Below are positions 17,479 to 27,800 of a DNA stretch of 64,000 bases, one piece after another; position 1 is the stretch's first letter, and every line of letters begins with the position of its first letter. Origin of the DNA: Ferruginibacter sp. (GTDB taxonomy: Bacteria > Bacteroidota > Bacteroidia > Chitinophagales > Chitinophagaceae); the NCBI GenBank assembly GCA_013141435.1, contig JABFQZ010000012.1, positions 1 through 64,000 of the forward strand, in the 5' to 3' direction. Under the pieces are notes generated by a model. The model ran no database searches. It worked only from the letters and a program-made list of their open reading frames with translations, and was not told the origin of the DNA. The position numbers and the translations under genes are program-made.

Positions 17479-18747
17479 TTAGAATTTTATGCTACTTAAT
17501 AATTTTTCGTATTGAGCAGCTTTTGCTACATTAGCTTTTATTTTATATATTTCGGCCAAATAACCAACCACCAATCGGTAATTTACTTTTTGGCTATTTT
17601 TTAAAGTGGTTTTTGCTCCAAAAAAAGAAATAGCAGTTTCGGCATAAGGAATTACCTCATCCATTTTTGCCATTGCAAGTTTGTTTAATAATTGTTTCTT
17701 TTTAAGGTCGGCAGGTTTTGTAAGTTTACCTTCTTTTATTAGCGATGCTGCTTGGCTATAATCGGCAGCACTGTTGTACAAATGGTTTGTAAGTAACATA
17801 TTTGCACTATTGGTAGTATCTTTTACTATTGCCGATTTTAAGATAGTGGTAAGTTTTGCTGATGTAGCAGAATCTACACTTTTGTAATCTTTTACATAAA
17901 TGGTGTTGTATAACTCTATTGCATAGTTATAGCTATTTACAAAGTTTGTAGGGTCTTTTGTATATAACTCTTCGTATTTTGCAAACATGGCAGTTTTATC
18001 GCCGTTTTCTGATAGATTTGCTAATTCTAATTCGTTCCAAAAGCTATTTTGTGGGTATGCTATTTTTGCTTTGTTTAGCATTAATTGAAAATTATTAGCA
18101 TCTTTTTTAGTTTTGTAATGCGACACCAAAAATTCGTACACTGGCTCATAATCTTTGCTGGTAATATTAGCATCTACTATTTTTCGATAGTTTAATATAC
18201 CATTTGTTGTATCTGAAGCATTTAATGCAGCCGAGGCTGTATTCATAACCAATGCAGTATCTAATTTGCTTAATGCAATTTCGGTGTATATATATTTTTT
18301 TGCTAAAATAAAATCTTCTACAACTTGTGCTTTTGAAAATGCATTGTACGATGCTGTATAATTTTTTTCTTGAAATTGTTGTGCGCCTAAGTCGTAAAAG
18401 CCAAGGTATAAATCTAAAAATGATTTGTATTGCTCTAACTTCATTCTCAATTCTTTTTTATCGAGGGTAAGGTATTTACTAAATGCATCGAATGAGGCAA
18501 TTTTATAATTATATGCATCTGCTTTGCTGGTAGCAGCATCTCTTGATAGGGAATTGTAAATACGACCTTTAAAGTAAGCTCCATCGGAGCTTGTAGCATT
18601 TTTTCTATCTGCATTAAATTTGTCTATTGCTGTTTTTGCTTCTGCTAATTTGCTTTTATCTATTAGGTTATTTATATCTTCTATAGACTGTGCAAATGAT
18701 GTGGTAATCATTAATACAAATATGGATAGGATTAATACTTTTTTCAT
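17479..18747 (-). CDS. Secreted tetratricopeptide-like repeat protein, unknown function
   Basis: 422 residues: a signal peptide (MKKVLILSIFVLMITTSFAQ) followed by almost entirely alpha-helical repeats with the Ala/Tyr/Phe pattern of TPRs (for example NYTASYNAFSKAQVVE and TNFVNSYNYAIELYNTI). It is probably periplasmic and a protein-binding scaffold. No enzyme domain is visible. It has its own terminator and a 372-base upstream region that contains the structured RNA candidate. Confidence 0.75.
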   Translation of the reverse strand: MKKVLILSIFVLMITTSFAQSIEDINNLIDKSKLAEAKTAIDKFNADRKNATSSDGAYFKGRIYNSLSRDAATSKADAYNYKIASFDAFSKYLTLDKKELRMKLEQYKSFLDLYLGFYDLGAQQFQEKNYTASYNAFSKAQVVEDFILAKKYIYTEIALSKLDTALVMNTASAALNASDTTNGILNYRKIVDANITSKDYEPVYEFLVSHYKTKKDANNFQLMLNKAKIAYPQNSFWNELELANLSENGDKTAMFAKYEELYTKDPTNFVNSYNYAIELYNTIYVKDYKSVDSATSAKLTTILKSAIVKDTTNSANMLLTNHLYNSAADYSQAASLIKEGKLTKPADLKKKQLLNKLAMAKMDEVIPYAETAISFFGAKTTLKNSQKVNYRLVVGYLAEIYKIKANVAKAAQYEKLLSSIKF

Positions 18748-18939
18748 TTTTCTGTAAAGTTTATTTTTTAAGGTATAAAGTTATTGGATAATTGTGAATT
18801 TTTATTGGTTTAATTAAAATTTTGTTAGGTATTTCTAAAATGTATTTTATATGATGTAATAAAATATAATTTTTAAATTGCTAATTGAACCAATAATTAT
18901 AGTATTAATTAATGCCAAAGAATGTACAAATGCCCAGCC

Positions 18940-19013
18940 TAGCCATGATTGTAGCGGATATCCTTTTTGTGCCTTTTTTAGGACAAAAAGATAGCAGCGA
19001 AAAGCATGGGACT
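18940..19013 (+). ncRNA. Structured intergenic RNA candidate
   Basis: The segment is GC-richer than its surroundings and nests three pairings: TAG with CTA (bases near 18940 and 19012), CCATG (18943-18947) with CATGG (19005-19009), and an inner hairpin CTTTTTGTGCC/GGACAAAAAG with one bulged G (18963-18990). Between them are GATTGTAGCGGA and GATAGCAGCGAA, near-identical unpaired arms. From memory, other Bacteroidota intergenic regions carry a similar arrangement with CCCCG/CGGG as the outer stem, which would be compensatory change. The strand is uncertain; function unknown. Confidence 0.5.
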
Positions 19014-19098
19014 AATGTAGAAAAATGGTATGATGCTGATGCTTCTTTGATTTTAAAAAAGGCTTTCATTTTATTTATGTAATTTATATTTGAAACAT

Positions 19099-19106
19099 TA
19101 TTTTTG
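19099..19106 (+). promoter_or_regulatory. -7 box (TATTTTTG) for dnaG
   Basis: An exact TAnnTTTG match 13 bases before the TTG start at 19120, which supports that start and implies a leader under 10 bases. Confidence 0.5.
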
Positions 19107-19119
19107 CTGCAAATAAAAA

Positions 19120-21063
19120 TTGATAAGCAAAGCTACCATACAAGAAATTCAAAACAAAATTGATATTGAAGATATCGTTGGCGCTTTTGTGAAATTAAAA
19201 CGGCGAGGGTCAAATTATTTGGGCTTATGTCCTTTTCACAACGAAAAAAGCCCATCGTTTACTGTATCTAAGGCTAAGCAAATTTACAAATGTTTTGGTT
19301 GTGGCAAAAGTGGTAATAGCATTAGTTTTTTGATGGAGTTGGAAAAGTACAGCTATGTAGAAGCGTTGCGATGGCTTGCCAATAAATATAATATTGAAAT
19401 TGAGGAAACTGAAGCTACGCCTGAGTCTAAGATTTACCAGCAGGCTGCCGATAGTTTGTTTGTGATAAATAATTTTGGTCAAAAGTTTTTTAGCGAAGCT
19501 CTTTTTGAAACAGATGAAGGGCAAGATGTGGGATTGAGTTATTTAAAGCAACGAGGTTTTAGAGAAGATATTATTAAAAAATTTCAGCTTGGTTATAACC
19601 CAGTAGGTGGCGATGTGTTTGCAAAAGCTGCACTGGCTGCACAATACAATCAAGATTTGTTGCAAAAAAGTGGGTTGGTGGTTTTAAGAGATAATGGACT
19701 AAAGGATAATTATAGAGAAAGAATAATTTTTCCGATACACAACCAAAGTGGCAAAGTACTTGGCTTTGGTGCTAGGCTTATAAAAAGTAATGATAAAGCA
19801 CCTAAATATATAAATACACCCGAAAATGAAATTTATGTAAAAAGTAAAATTTTGTATGGCTCTTATTTTGCCCGTGTGGCAATAGATAAAGCCGATGAAT
19901 GCTTACTTGTAGAGGGTTATACTGATGTAGTAAGCTTGCACCAAGCAGGTGTAGAAAATGTGGTAGCTAGTGGAGGTACATCGCTTACACCTGATCAACT
20001 TAGATTGGTAAAAAAATACACCAACAACCTTACCATTATTTATGATGGCGATGGTGCTGGTGTAAAAGCTGCGGTACGTGGAATGGATTTGGCATTGGAA
20101 GAAGGCTTAAATGTACGCCTTGTACTTATACCTGATAAAGAAGATCCTGATAGTTATGTAAACAAAATTGGTGCTACTGCATTTAAAGAATTTGTAGCTA
20201 ATAATAAAAAAGATTTTGTAATTTTTCAATTGGGCTTATCGCTTGCCGAAGCTGGAAATGACTCTACAAAAAAAGCAACTATTGTACAAAAAATTGCAGA
20301 AACGATTTCGAAAATTACAAAAACTGAACATTTTACTAAACGGCAAGATTATGTGAAACAGGTAGCAGAAATGCTAAAAATTGAAGAGGCTGGGCTTAAT
20401 GATTTGGTAAATAAATTTATAAGAGAAAAAGTACAAAAAGAAGAGGGAAGGCAAATAGCTGCAAGCAACGAAGAGTTTGCAAATGTAGAACAAGAAATAA
20501 CTGAAAATACTGGGTTAGAAAACTTATTTAAAAAAGATGAATACCAAGAACGGGCAATTATAAGAAGCTTGCTAGAGTTTGGTTTGAAACAATGGAATGA
20601 AGATATAACTGTGGCTGATTATATTTTTAAAGAGATTGACGACAACGAATTGGAGTTAATGATTGAAAATGAAAATTTGGTTTCGATTTTACATTTATAT
20701 AAGGGTTGGTATTTGGAAGGTAAAAAACCTACTGACGAAAATTTTCTTTATTATGAAGATGTAACTTTGAGTAATTTGGTTATAAACTTAATGGATAGCC
20801 AAACAGAAATAAGTGCCAACTGGGCAAAAATTTTTGAAGGAAAAATTGCTACAAGAGAGGATTTATTTAGAGAAGAAGTATTAAGTACTTTGGCTTATTT
20901 TAAATTGCGAAAGTTAAAGAAATTGATAATAGAAAACCAAAAAGAATTGGAGAATGCATTAAGTAGCGAAGATCAACTTTTGTGTTTACAAACACATGTT
21001 GCTTTGAAACATGCAGAGCAAGTAATTACAAAAGAGCTGGGTACTGTAATTTTTAGATTGTAG
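19120..21063 (+). CDS. dnaG: DNA primase DnaG
   Basis: 647 residues. The zinc finger CPFHNEKSPSF with YKCFGCGKSGN (CHC2 type) occupies residues 38-64. The RNA-polymerase core follows with the TOPRIM acidic motifs VEGYTDVV and IYDGDGAG, then a helical C-terminal domain that should contact the DnaB helicase. It lays down RNA primers for lagging-strand synthesis. The TTG start gives MISKATIQEI, the normal DnaG N-terminus, and agrees with the promoter box. It is not in the rpsU-dnaG-rpoD operon seen in many Proteobacteria. Confidence 0.96.
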   Translation: MISKATIQEIQNKIDIEDIVGAFVKLKRRGSNYLGLCPFHNEKSPSFTVSKAKQIYKCFGCGKSGNSISFLMELEKYSYVEALRWLANKYNIEIEETEATPESKIYQQAADSLFVINNFGQKFFSEALFETDEGQDVGLSYLKQRGFREDIIKKFQLGYNPVGGDVFAKAALAAQYNQDLLQKSGLVVLRDNGLKDNYRERIIFPIHNQSGKVLGFGARLIKSNDKAPKYINTPENEIYVKSKILYGSYFARVAIDKADECLLVEGYTDVVSLHQAGVENVVASGGTSLTPDQLRLVKKYTNNLTIIYDGDGAGVKAAVRGMDLALEEGLNVRLVLIPDKEDPDSYVNKIGATAFKEFVANNKKDFVIFQLGLSLAEAGNDSTKKATIVQKIAETISKITKTEHFTKRQDYVKQVAEMLKIEEAGLNDLVNKFIREKVQKEEGRQIAASNEEFANVEQEITENTGLENLFKKDEYQERAIIRSLLEFGLKQWNEDITVADYIFKEIDDNELELMIENENLVSILHLYKGWYLEGKKPTDENFLYYEDVTLSNLVINLMDSQTEISANWAKIFEGKIATREDLFREEVLSTLAYFKLRKLKKLIIENQKELENALSSEDQLLCLQTHVALKHAEQVITKELGTVIFRL

Positions 21064-21106
21064 TTATGGGATAATTTTTTTTAAAAAAATAACAGCTATA
21101 TTTTTA

Positions 21107-21727
21107 TTACACCAAACCTTCATTCATGGCTACTTTTACTAAGCCAGCTGTGTTTTTTACATCTAATTTGTGCAATAAATTATTTCTATGATTTTCTACA
21201 GTGCGTAGGCTCAAAAATAATTTTGTGGCTATTTCGGCATTTGTATTTTCTTCGGCAATAAGTTTTAATATTTCTTTTTCTCTACGGGTTATTAAATGCT
21301 CTTTATTTATGCCGGATAAGCTGTTTAGCAATTGTACTTTAAATTCTTCTTGCAAAAATTGTTCGCCAATATGTACTGTTTCTATTGCTTTTATTAAAAT
21401 TTTTGGGCTTACATCTTTAAGTAAATAACCAAGGCAACCTCTTTGTAGCATTTGTTTCATTTGGCTAAGCACATCTACATTGGTAAGTACAATAATTTTA
21501 ATTGTAGGATATTTTTTTGAAATTATTGTGGCTAACTCTGTACCCGATTTGTTGGGCATGTGTATATCCAACAAAAGTACATTTGGCTGTGTGGTTTCAA
21601 AATCTTGTAGCATAGCATCTCCATTGGTGTAAGTGGCTATTACATTTATATTTTTTTCTTCGGAAAGTATTTTTTGAATACCGTTTAAAATTATTACCTG
21701 ATCATCAATTATTGCTACATTTATCAT
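21107..21727 (-). CDS. NarL/FixJ-type response regulator
   Basis: 206 residues: an intact receiver (acidic pair DD at 8-9, phosphoacceptor Asp54 in LLLDIHMPNKSG, Lys in LLKD) and a C-terminal LuxR-type helix-turn-helix (TRREKEILKLIAEENTNAEIA and LRTVENHRNNLLHKL). It overlaps its kinase gene by 4 bases (21724-21727), so the two are translationally coupled partners. Targets are unknown. Confidence 0.93.
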   Translation of the reverse strand: MINVAIIDDQVIILNGIQKILSEEKNINVIATYTNGDAMLQDFETTQPNVLLLDIHMPNKSGTELATIISKKYPTIKIIVLTNVDVLSQMKQMLQRGCLGYLLKDVSPKILIKAIETVHIGEQFLQEEFKVQLLNSLSGINKEHLITRREKEILKLIAEENTNAEIATKLFLSLRTVENHRNNLLHKLDVKNTAGLVKVAMNEGLV

Positions 21728-23745
21728 ATTGTTGTTGTATTTTCATGAAACAATTCAAATTCTAAATATATACTTGTACCTGTTTCAGTTGTGCTTTGTA
21801 TATCTAATTTTCCATTCAAATCTTGTACTCTTTCTTTTACATTTTTTAAGCCCATGCTCAGTGTTTTTTCTAATGCATTGTTTGGTATTCCAATGCCATC
21901 ATCTTCTACAGTAATATTTAGCGATCCATCTTTTTCAAAATTTAGTTGTACCAAAGCATTTTTTGCTTGAGCATGTTTTATAATGTTGTGAATGAGCTCT
22001 TGTATAATTCTATAAATTGGTAAATCGAACCCACTACTTATTTCTGTTCTTTCTCCTATTGCCTGAAAATTTATTTTAGTACTACTTTTGCTCATCATTT
22101 TTTCGCAAAATGCATGTACTGCACTTGCCAAACCTTGTGTTAGCAATATTTCGGGCATAAGGTTATATGCTGCTTTTCTTAGCTCTACTGTTGCTTCTTC
22201 TAATAATTTTACACCGTCGTCAAAATCGTTGTTGTCAGTATATAATTTATTTTTTTTTACCAATTCAAAATTCATTCTTGCTACTGATAGTAATCCTCCA
22301 ATACCATCATGCAGCTCTCTGCCTATTCTTGTTCGTTCTCTTTCTTCGCCAGTAATGCTTGCTTTTAGTCTTTCTATTTTTATTTTTTGTTGTAAGTTGT
22401 CTATTCTTTCTTGCTGCAAAATTTGAGTTCCTACATTTCTTTTTCGCCAAAGACCAAAAATTATTACACCACTTATTGCTAAAAAGGATATTGCAATTAT
22501 CCAAATATTTTTATCTTTTATTTTATTCTTTGTTTCTGATAATGATAGTGTTTGAAAAGCCAATTCTTTATCTTTTTCGGCCATGTGATTTCTTATTTCG
22601 AGCCTACTTATTATATCTACTTTGTCTGTTTTAGAAATGCTATCATAAAGTTTTAAATAAATATTTTTATAGGCTAATGCTTTTTTATAATCGCCTACTG
22701 CTTCGTAAGAGTCTGCATAAATTTGATATGACTCTACTACTTCATTTCTAAAATGTGTGCCTGTAAGCTTTAAATCGGATAAGGCTTTGTCTAAAATATG
22801 TATGGTAGCTTTATAATCTTTTAGTTGATAATTTGCTTTTGCCATTAACAAATCTATAAGGCTTAAATAAAAAGCTAAAAATTTTGTGTTTTGAGGGTTT
22901 TTTCCAATTTCTTTTATTTCATTAATATATTTTAAAGCTTCGTTTGGTTGGTTTTGTTGTAAATAGGTATCGGCAATATTAAAAAGGGTAGAAATTTTTC
23001 GTGTAATATTTAGTTTTTTTAATTTGCTTCTTTCTGAAATATACAACCTATAAAAATACCTAGAGCTATCAAAATTTTTTAACCCATGATGGTATGCTCC
23101 CTCTAAAAAATATACACTACTTACTGCATCGGCACTGTCTTTTATTAACCTCGATGCTTGTTTTGCTTTTAATAAAAATCGTTGTATAGTTTTTTTATAA
23201 TCTTCATTTATTACTGATCCAAAATCTAAGTTTACCCAAAAAATAGTAAGTTTTGTAAATACTTTTACTGCAAACTCTGGATCATTTATTTTGCCTGCAT
23301 CCATTTCTTCTCCAAGCAAATAATAGTAATATGCCGATGAATCTTTTTTGCCTTGCTCATCATACGCCTCTGCCAGAAGTAAGTGCATATCTGCAATGTT
23401 ATCTAAAGAATGCTCTTGGTTTACATCAAAAATTTTTATTGCGTTATTTGCAAATTCTATTGATTTTCCTACATTGTTTCCAAAATACCACCTTCCTAGT
23501 TTGGCATATGCTAAGCCTTGTCCTTTCACATAATTTAATGATTTACTCTTTTCTAATGCTATTTCAAAATACTGTAATGCTTCTTTTGGTAACGAATCTG
23601 TAATTTGTGTACCTTTTTGTATTAATTCAAAAATAGAAGTGCTATCTTTTTGTGCATTAGCCGAAAAAGCAATTATAATAAAAACTAATGTACTCAAGCA
23701 TTTTTTTGCAATAGTAAATTTTACAGTAATAATATTTTTTTTCAT
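21724..23745 (-). CDS. TPR-containing NarL-family sensor histidine kinase
   Basis: 673 residues. A signal peptide or first membrane anchor (ending SANAQ) precedes about 370 residues of TPR repeats outside the cytoplasmic membrane. One transmembrane helix near 415-435 (IWIIAISFLAISGVIIFGLW), a short coiled coil, a HisKA_3 dimerisation box GRELHDGIGGLLSVARMNFE with the phospho-His, and a HATPase with DDGIGIP follow. The sensor part has no known ligand. The stop overlaps the regulator start by 4 bases. This is a common Bacteroidota architecture. Confidence 0.92.
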   Translation of the reverse strand: MKKNIITVKFTIAKKCLSTLVFIIIAFSANAQKDSTSIFELIQKGTQITDSLPKEALQYFEIALEKSKSLNYVKGQGLAYAKLGRWYFGNNVGKSIEFANNAIKIFDVNQEHSLDNIADMHLLLAEAYDEQGKKDSSAYYYYLLGEEMDAGKINDPEFAVKVFTKLTIFWVNLDFGSVINEDYKKTIQRFLLKAKQASRLIKDSADAVSSVYFLEGAYHHGLKNFDSSRYFYRLYISERSKLKKLNITRKISTLFNIADTYLQQNQPNEALKYINEIKEIGKNPQNTKFLAFYLSLIDLLMAKANYQLKDYKATIHILDKALSDLKLTGTHFRNEVVESYQIYADSYEAVGDYKKALAYKNIYLKLYDSISKTDKVDIISRLEIRNHMAEKDKELAFQTLSLSETKNKIKDKNIWIIAISFLAISGVIIFGLWRKRNVGTQILQQERIDNLQQKIKIERLKASITGEERERTRIGRELHDGIGGLLSVARMNFELVKKNKLYTDNNDFDDGVKLLEEATVELRKAAYNLMPEILLTQGLASAVHAFCEKMMSKSSTKINFQAIGERTEISSGFDLPIYRIIQELIHNIIKHAQAKNALVQLNFEKDGSLNITVEDDGIGIPNNALEKTLSMGLKNVKERVQDLNGKLDIQSTTETGTSIYLEFELFHENTTTI

Positions 23746-23784
23746 AAATCAAATGTAGCAAGAGATGTGTTTAGTTTTAAATTT

Positions 23785-23819
23785 AAAAAAGCAGCACCAC
23801 AATTGGTAGGCTGCTTTTT
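23785..23819 (-). terminator. Terminator after the PorP/SprF gene
   Basis: AAAAAGCAGC pairs with GCTGCTTTTT, extended inward by ACC/GGT around CACAATT-type loop bases. It lies 21 bases past the minus-strand stop at 23841 and upstream of the kinase gene. Confidence 0.85.
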
Positions 23820-23840
23820 ATTTCACTAAAACAAAAAAAC

Positions 23841-24749
23841 TTATTTTGCTAAATTAAATTTAAGCATAAATTCATGTGCGCTGTGTCCACCATCAAAACT
23901 ACTAATAGGTGTATTGTAACTATCATAAGCATAACCAATATTAAATTTCTTAGCCAATGTAAGACCAGCAGACAACATAAAACTTTGGTGTAATCTATAT
24001 CCTAAACCCCACCAAATTGTTTTTTTATAATCCATTCTAGCTCCAGCTTGTAATTCAAACGGTGCATTGGGTAAATATATTACCATTGCATTTGGGGTTA
24101 CAGTAATGTCATTGTCAAAATTAATGTTGTATAACCCATGTACATAATAATGACGATACAATCTAGCTATTTCGGTAGTTGAAGCACCTGCTTTGTAATA
24201 GTCTAATTTTGATTGTACCAACTGAGATACTGAAGCTCCAATTTGTAATTTTTTATTAGTATAGGAAACTCCAAATCCTGCATCGTATTTCATTTTAGTA
24301 TCGGCAGTGCCTAAAGCAGGGTCGGCACCAAGGGTTGTAGTTAATTTGGCTCTATCTATTTTATATTGAAGTAATCTCGATTCTAATCCAATAGAAAAAA
24401 CTCCACCATCATTAAAATTAATATGTTTTGCTAGCGATAATTCTATTCCTGTTCTTGCTGTAGGCCCAGTTTTGTCACTATACAAATATCCACCAACACC
24501 AATTTTTTGTTTTGGTAATTTAAATGACCCAAATGCGGTAACAGTTTTTGGGCTTCCACTAAGTGCACTCCATTGTGTTCTATAAACTATTCCTACCGTT
24601 GCTTTTGTATTTTCATCTTGCATTACACCTGCGGTAGATGGGTTGTGTATTAAGCCTACCAATTCGTACATTGATGATGATTGCAATTGTTGTGATTTTA
24701 CAATATTTGCACAAAATATAAGTGATAAAATTATTATATATTTTTTCAT
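23841..24749 (-). CDS. PorP/SprF-family type IX secretion-associated outer-membrane protein
   Basis: 302 residues: signal peptide (ending NIVKSQ), then a beta-barrel with the family start MYELVGLIHNPSTAG and TQWSALSGSPKT, and repeated amphipathic strands to the C-terminus. Family knowledge: SprF of Flavobacterium is needed for secretion of the type-B T9SS substrate SprB. Here the gene lies directly downstream of a type-B substrate gene on the same strand, so the two are probably a dedicated pair. A terminator separates the two, yet a shared promoter cannot be excluded. Confidence 0.9.
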   Translation of the reverse strand: MKKYIIILSLIFCANIVKSQQLQSSSMYELVGLIHNPSTAGVMQDENTKATVGIVYRTQWSALSGSPKTVTAFGSFKLPKQKIGVGGYLYSDKTGPTARTGIELSLAKHINFNDGGVFSIGLESRLLQYKIDRAKLTTTLGADPALGTADTKMKYDAGFGVSYTNKKLQIGASVSQLVQSKLDYYKAGASTTEIARLYRHYYVHGLYNINFDNDITVTPNAMVIYLPNAPFELQAGARMDYKKTIWWGLGYRLHQSFMLSAGLTLAKKFNIGYAYDSYNTPISSFDGGHSAHEFMLKFNLAK

Positions 24750-24815
24750 GTTTATTTTTTTAGTTATTTAAACCAATTAAAATTTATAAATGGTTATAAA
24801 ATTGCCGGTTAACAA

Positions 24816-24835
24816 AAAGCTTGCTTCCAAGCTTT
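24816..24835 (-). terminator. Terminator after the YCF48-repeat surface protein gene
   Basis: AAAGCTTG and CAAGCTTT form a perfect 8-bp stem with a 4-base loop. On the minus strand a run of five T follows. It lies 29 bases after the stop at 24864. Confidence 0.7.
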
Positions 24836-24863
24836 CTGTTTCGGCGTATTTATGAGGGTTTTT

Positions 24864-27800
24864 TTATCTTAAAATAGTTACATCACCTTTTACAATAATT
24901 TTTTTGCCACCAACCAAAGTAAATTCTACTAGGTAATAATATGTTCCGTCAGGTACAGTTTTGCCTTTATAAGTACCGTTCCAATCATTTTGATAATTAG
25001 TATTGTTATACACTTCGCTACCATATCTGTTAAACACACTTACTTTAGCTTGTGTGGTACATGTACCGCCTTGTGTTACCAACCATTTATCGTTGATATT
25101 ATCTCCATTTGGTGTAAACGCATCCATCACTTTAATGCAATAAGGTAATACCGTTACAAGTGCATCACTCGTAGAAACACAACCATTGCTGTTTACTACT
25201 GTAAGCGTATAATTGGTCGTAATAGTTGGCTTGGCAATTGGTGTAAGCGTATTGGCACCTGTAAGCGTAGCTGCAGGAGTCCAAGCTATTGAAGATGATA
25301 TGTTATTTCCTGTACTACCTTCTAACGAAATCTGTTCTCCAAATACCACAACTTTATCTGGTCCTGCACTTACTGTTGGACTTTGTTTTACATCTACTGT
25401 TATAGTTTTTGTAAGTATGCCACAAAAAGCATCTTTTATTACTAAAGTTTTTGTGCCAGCAGTAATGTTTGAAAATGTATTAGAGGTTTGAAAAGCACCG
25501 CCATTTAAACTGTATGTATATGGAGGAATGCCACCTGTTGCATTTGCTATAATACTACCAGTAGCACCACTACTACAACTGCCATTTACTACTTCTGCTA
25601 CATTTACATTAATATTTGCTGGGTTGCCAAATTCCATAATATTATTAGCTGATCCACCAGGGCCACTAAAACCACCAAAAAACATTTTTCTGTTTACCAT
25701 GGAAATACCAGCAGGAACTGTGCGTGGCGCAAATGCCATAGTTTGACCTATTATACCCGTAGGTGAAATATCCATTACCCAGTTTGCACCTCCATCAACA
25801 GTTTTAAAAATGGTATTACCAATCATTACATAACCATTATTCGCATCATGAAATAATACGCCAGTTATGTTACCAACTGGGAACAATGCAGGAATATTGC
25901 TGGTAATATCTATCCAGTTTGCACCTCCATCTAAGGTTTTATATACTCTCTTTATACCTGTACTGGTAAACATATTACCTACTGCAAAAACGGTGTTATT
26001 ATCTACAGCCATTATTTCTGTGTAAGTAATAGCTGTGCTAGGAAAGCCTGGTGGGTATTGGTTTACTGCTGGGAAAGGATTGATACTTGTCCAAGTTGTA
26101 CCTCCATCTGTAGTTTTGTAAATACCATTTCTACTACCAGCAGCATAACCAATATTGCGACTAGGAAATGCTAGTTGCGATAAAGTTGGAGCCGTAAAAG
26201 CAGGAGTGATTGTAGTAGCTACTATATCAATTGCTTGCCAACTAACAGCATTGTTATATGATCTAAAAATTGTAGACTTTCTATTTGCTGCAGGTAAAGC
26301 TGAACTGTAACCTAAAGCATATACCGTATCATTACCAAATGCAGCTACATCATTCATTTGGTAATTGGCATTCGAATAATATGGATCTATTACAAAAGCA
26401 GCTTGCGATGCATTGGCATTATCTGAACGATAAATACTACCATTGTTTACAGAAAAATATGCTTTAGTTAATGTTGGATAAGATAAACCAGTAATGTTAT
26501 AAAATGATGATGCAAAATCAGGCCTGTTATTATCCAACCATGTTTTACCACCATCTAAAGTTCTTGTGATAGCAGAACCACCTACTCCAATGCCATTGTT
26601 ACAATTTACAAAATCGAATTTTGAATAGCCACCACCAGGTGCTACTAAATTGTAATTGCTAAACAATGATCCACCTGGTATTGAATCTGCCACAGCACCA
26701 TTGCCTCCCATAAATAAAAATCTTCCATCTGGTGCTATATCTAAAGCCCAAGCGGCATTTGCACTAAAATTTTGACCAGGAGGGTACGCTCTTTCTTCTC
26801 TCCAGTTGGTTCCATTATCTATTGATGTCCATACTTTACCAAAATTACCAGCAGTATATAGTTTTCCACTCGCTGCTCTTCTCATGGTATAAGGATTTGA
26901 AGCTAATAAAACTTGTACTGCAGGAATTGATGGCCCTGCATTTGGCCCTTGTGTAGGTGGAAAAGGAAAGTTTAAGATTGTATATTTTCCTTTTTCAAAA
27001 ATCCCAGCATTATTTACATTAGCAGTGCTATCGTTTTTACCCGTACTAACTCTTACTGCGCAGTTATTATTAAACGACATTAAAACCACTGTGGAGTCGT
27101 TTAAAATATTCATTGAACGATAAGTTTGCGTTATGGGAGAGATAGCTCCATAAGTAGTAGAACAGTTTATTGTGTTGGTATTAATTCCTGTATAGCCAAG
27201 TCTTTCTTTGCTAAATGAATAATCGGTTAGTGTACCGTTTTTGAATTTCCAAAGCATTCCAGCAGCCATAGACCCAGATGTTAAGAATGTAGTAAGTGGC
27301 GTACATACCGTAGCGCTAGTTGCCCTTAAACAAACACTGGGGAACAAGGTTACACCATAAGAGTTACTGCCAGTTACATATCCTACACTGTCATTAATAA
27401 ATTCAATACGATATATCGATTTAAGTTTTGCATCTACAGGCCATAAAACAGAAGGAATATTTGGATTATTAACGTAACCAACACGGGAAAAACCATTTAC
27501 CGCTGGTGGAAGAATTGAGTCCCAGGTTGCTCCTCCATTTTTGGTTACATAAAGTCTCGGTATCGAATCTGCGTTATTATTTACATCCCCACCGATATAG
27601 CCAGTATCTTTATTTAAAAACCAAACTGCATTTATATTTTTTGAATTGGCATATAGAGGAGTCTTAACAAAACTCCAATTTTGTCCACCATCTGTTGTTT
27701 TTGCCATACAACCCCTATCTCCAACTGTGTATGCTATGGTAGATGTAGCATAATGTACATCATTTAACGTTGACATGGTAGTTAAACCCGTAGGATCTAT

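Larger units (their letters stand above)
18748..19119. other. 372-base gap between the TPR gene and dnaG
   Basis: The gap separates two divergent genes. The left 150 bases are AT-rich with nothing recognisable. The right half holds the folded element at 18940-19013 and the dnaG -7 box. A 56-codon frame (18912-19082) runs across the folded element but looks fortuitous. Confidence 0.6.

Noticed and set aside
18912-19082. 56-codon open frame across the folded intergenic element
   Set aside because: It has no promoter or family likeness, ends in hydrophobic filler, and overlaps paired RNA arms better explained by structure.
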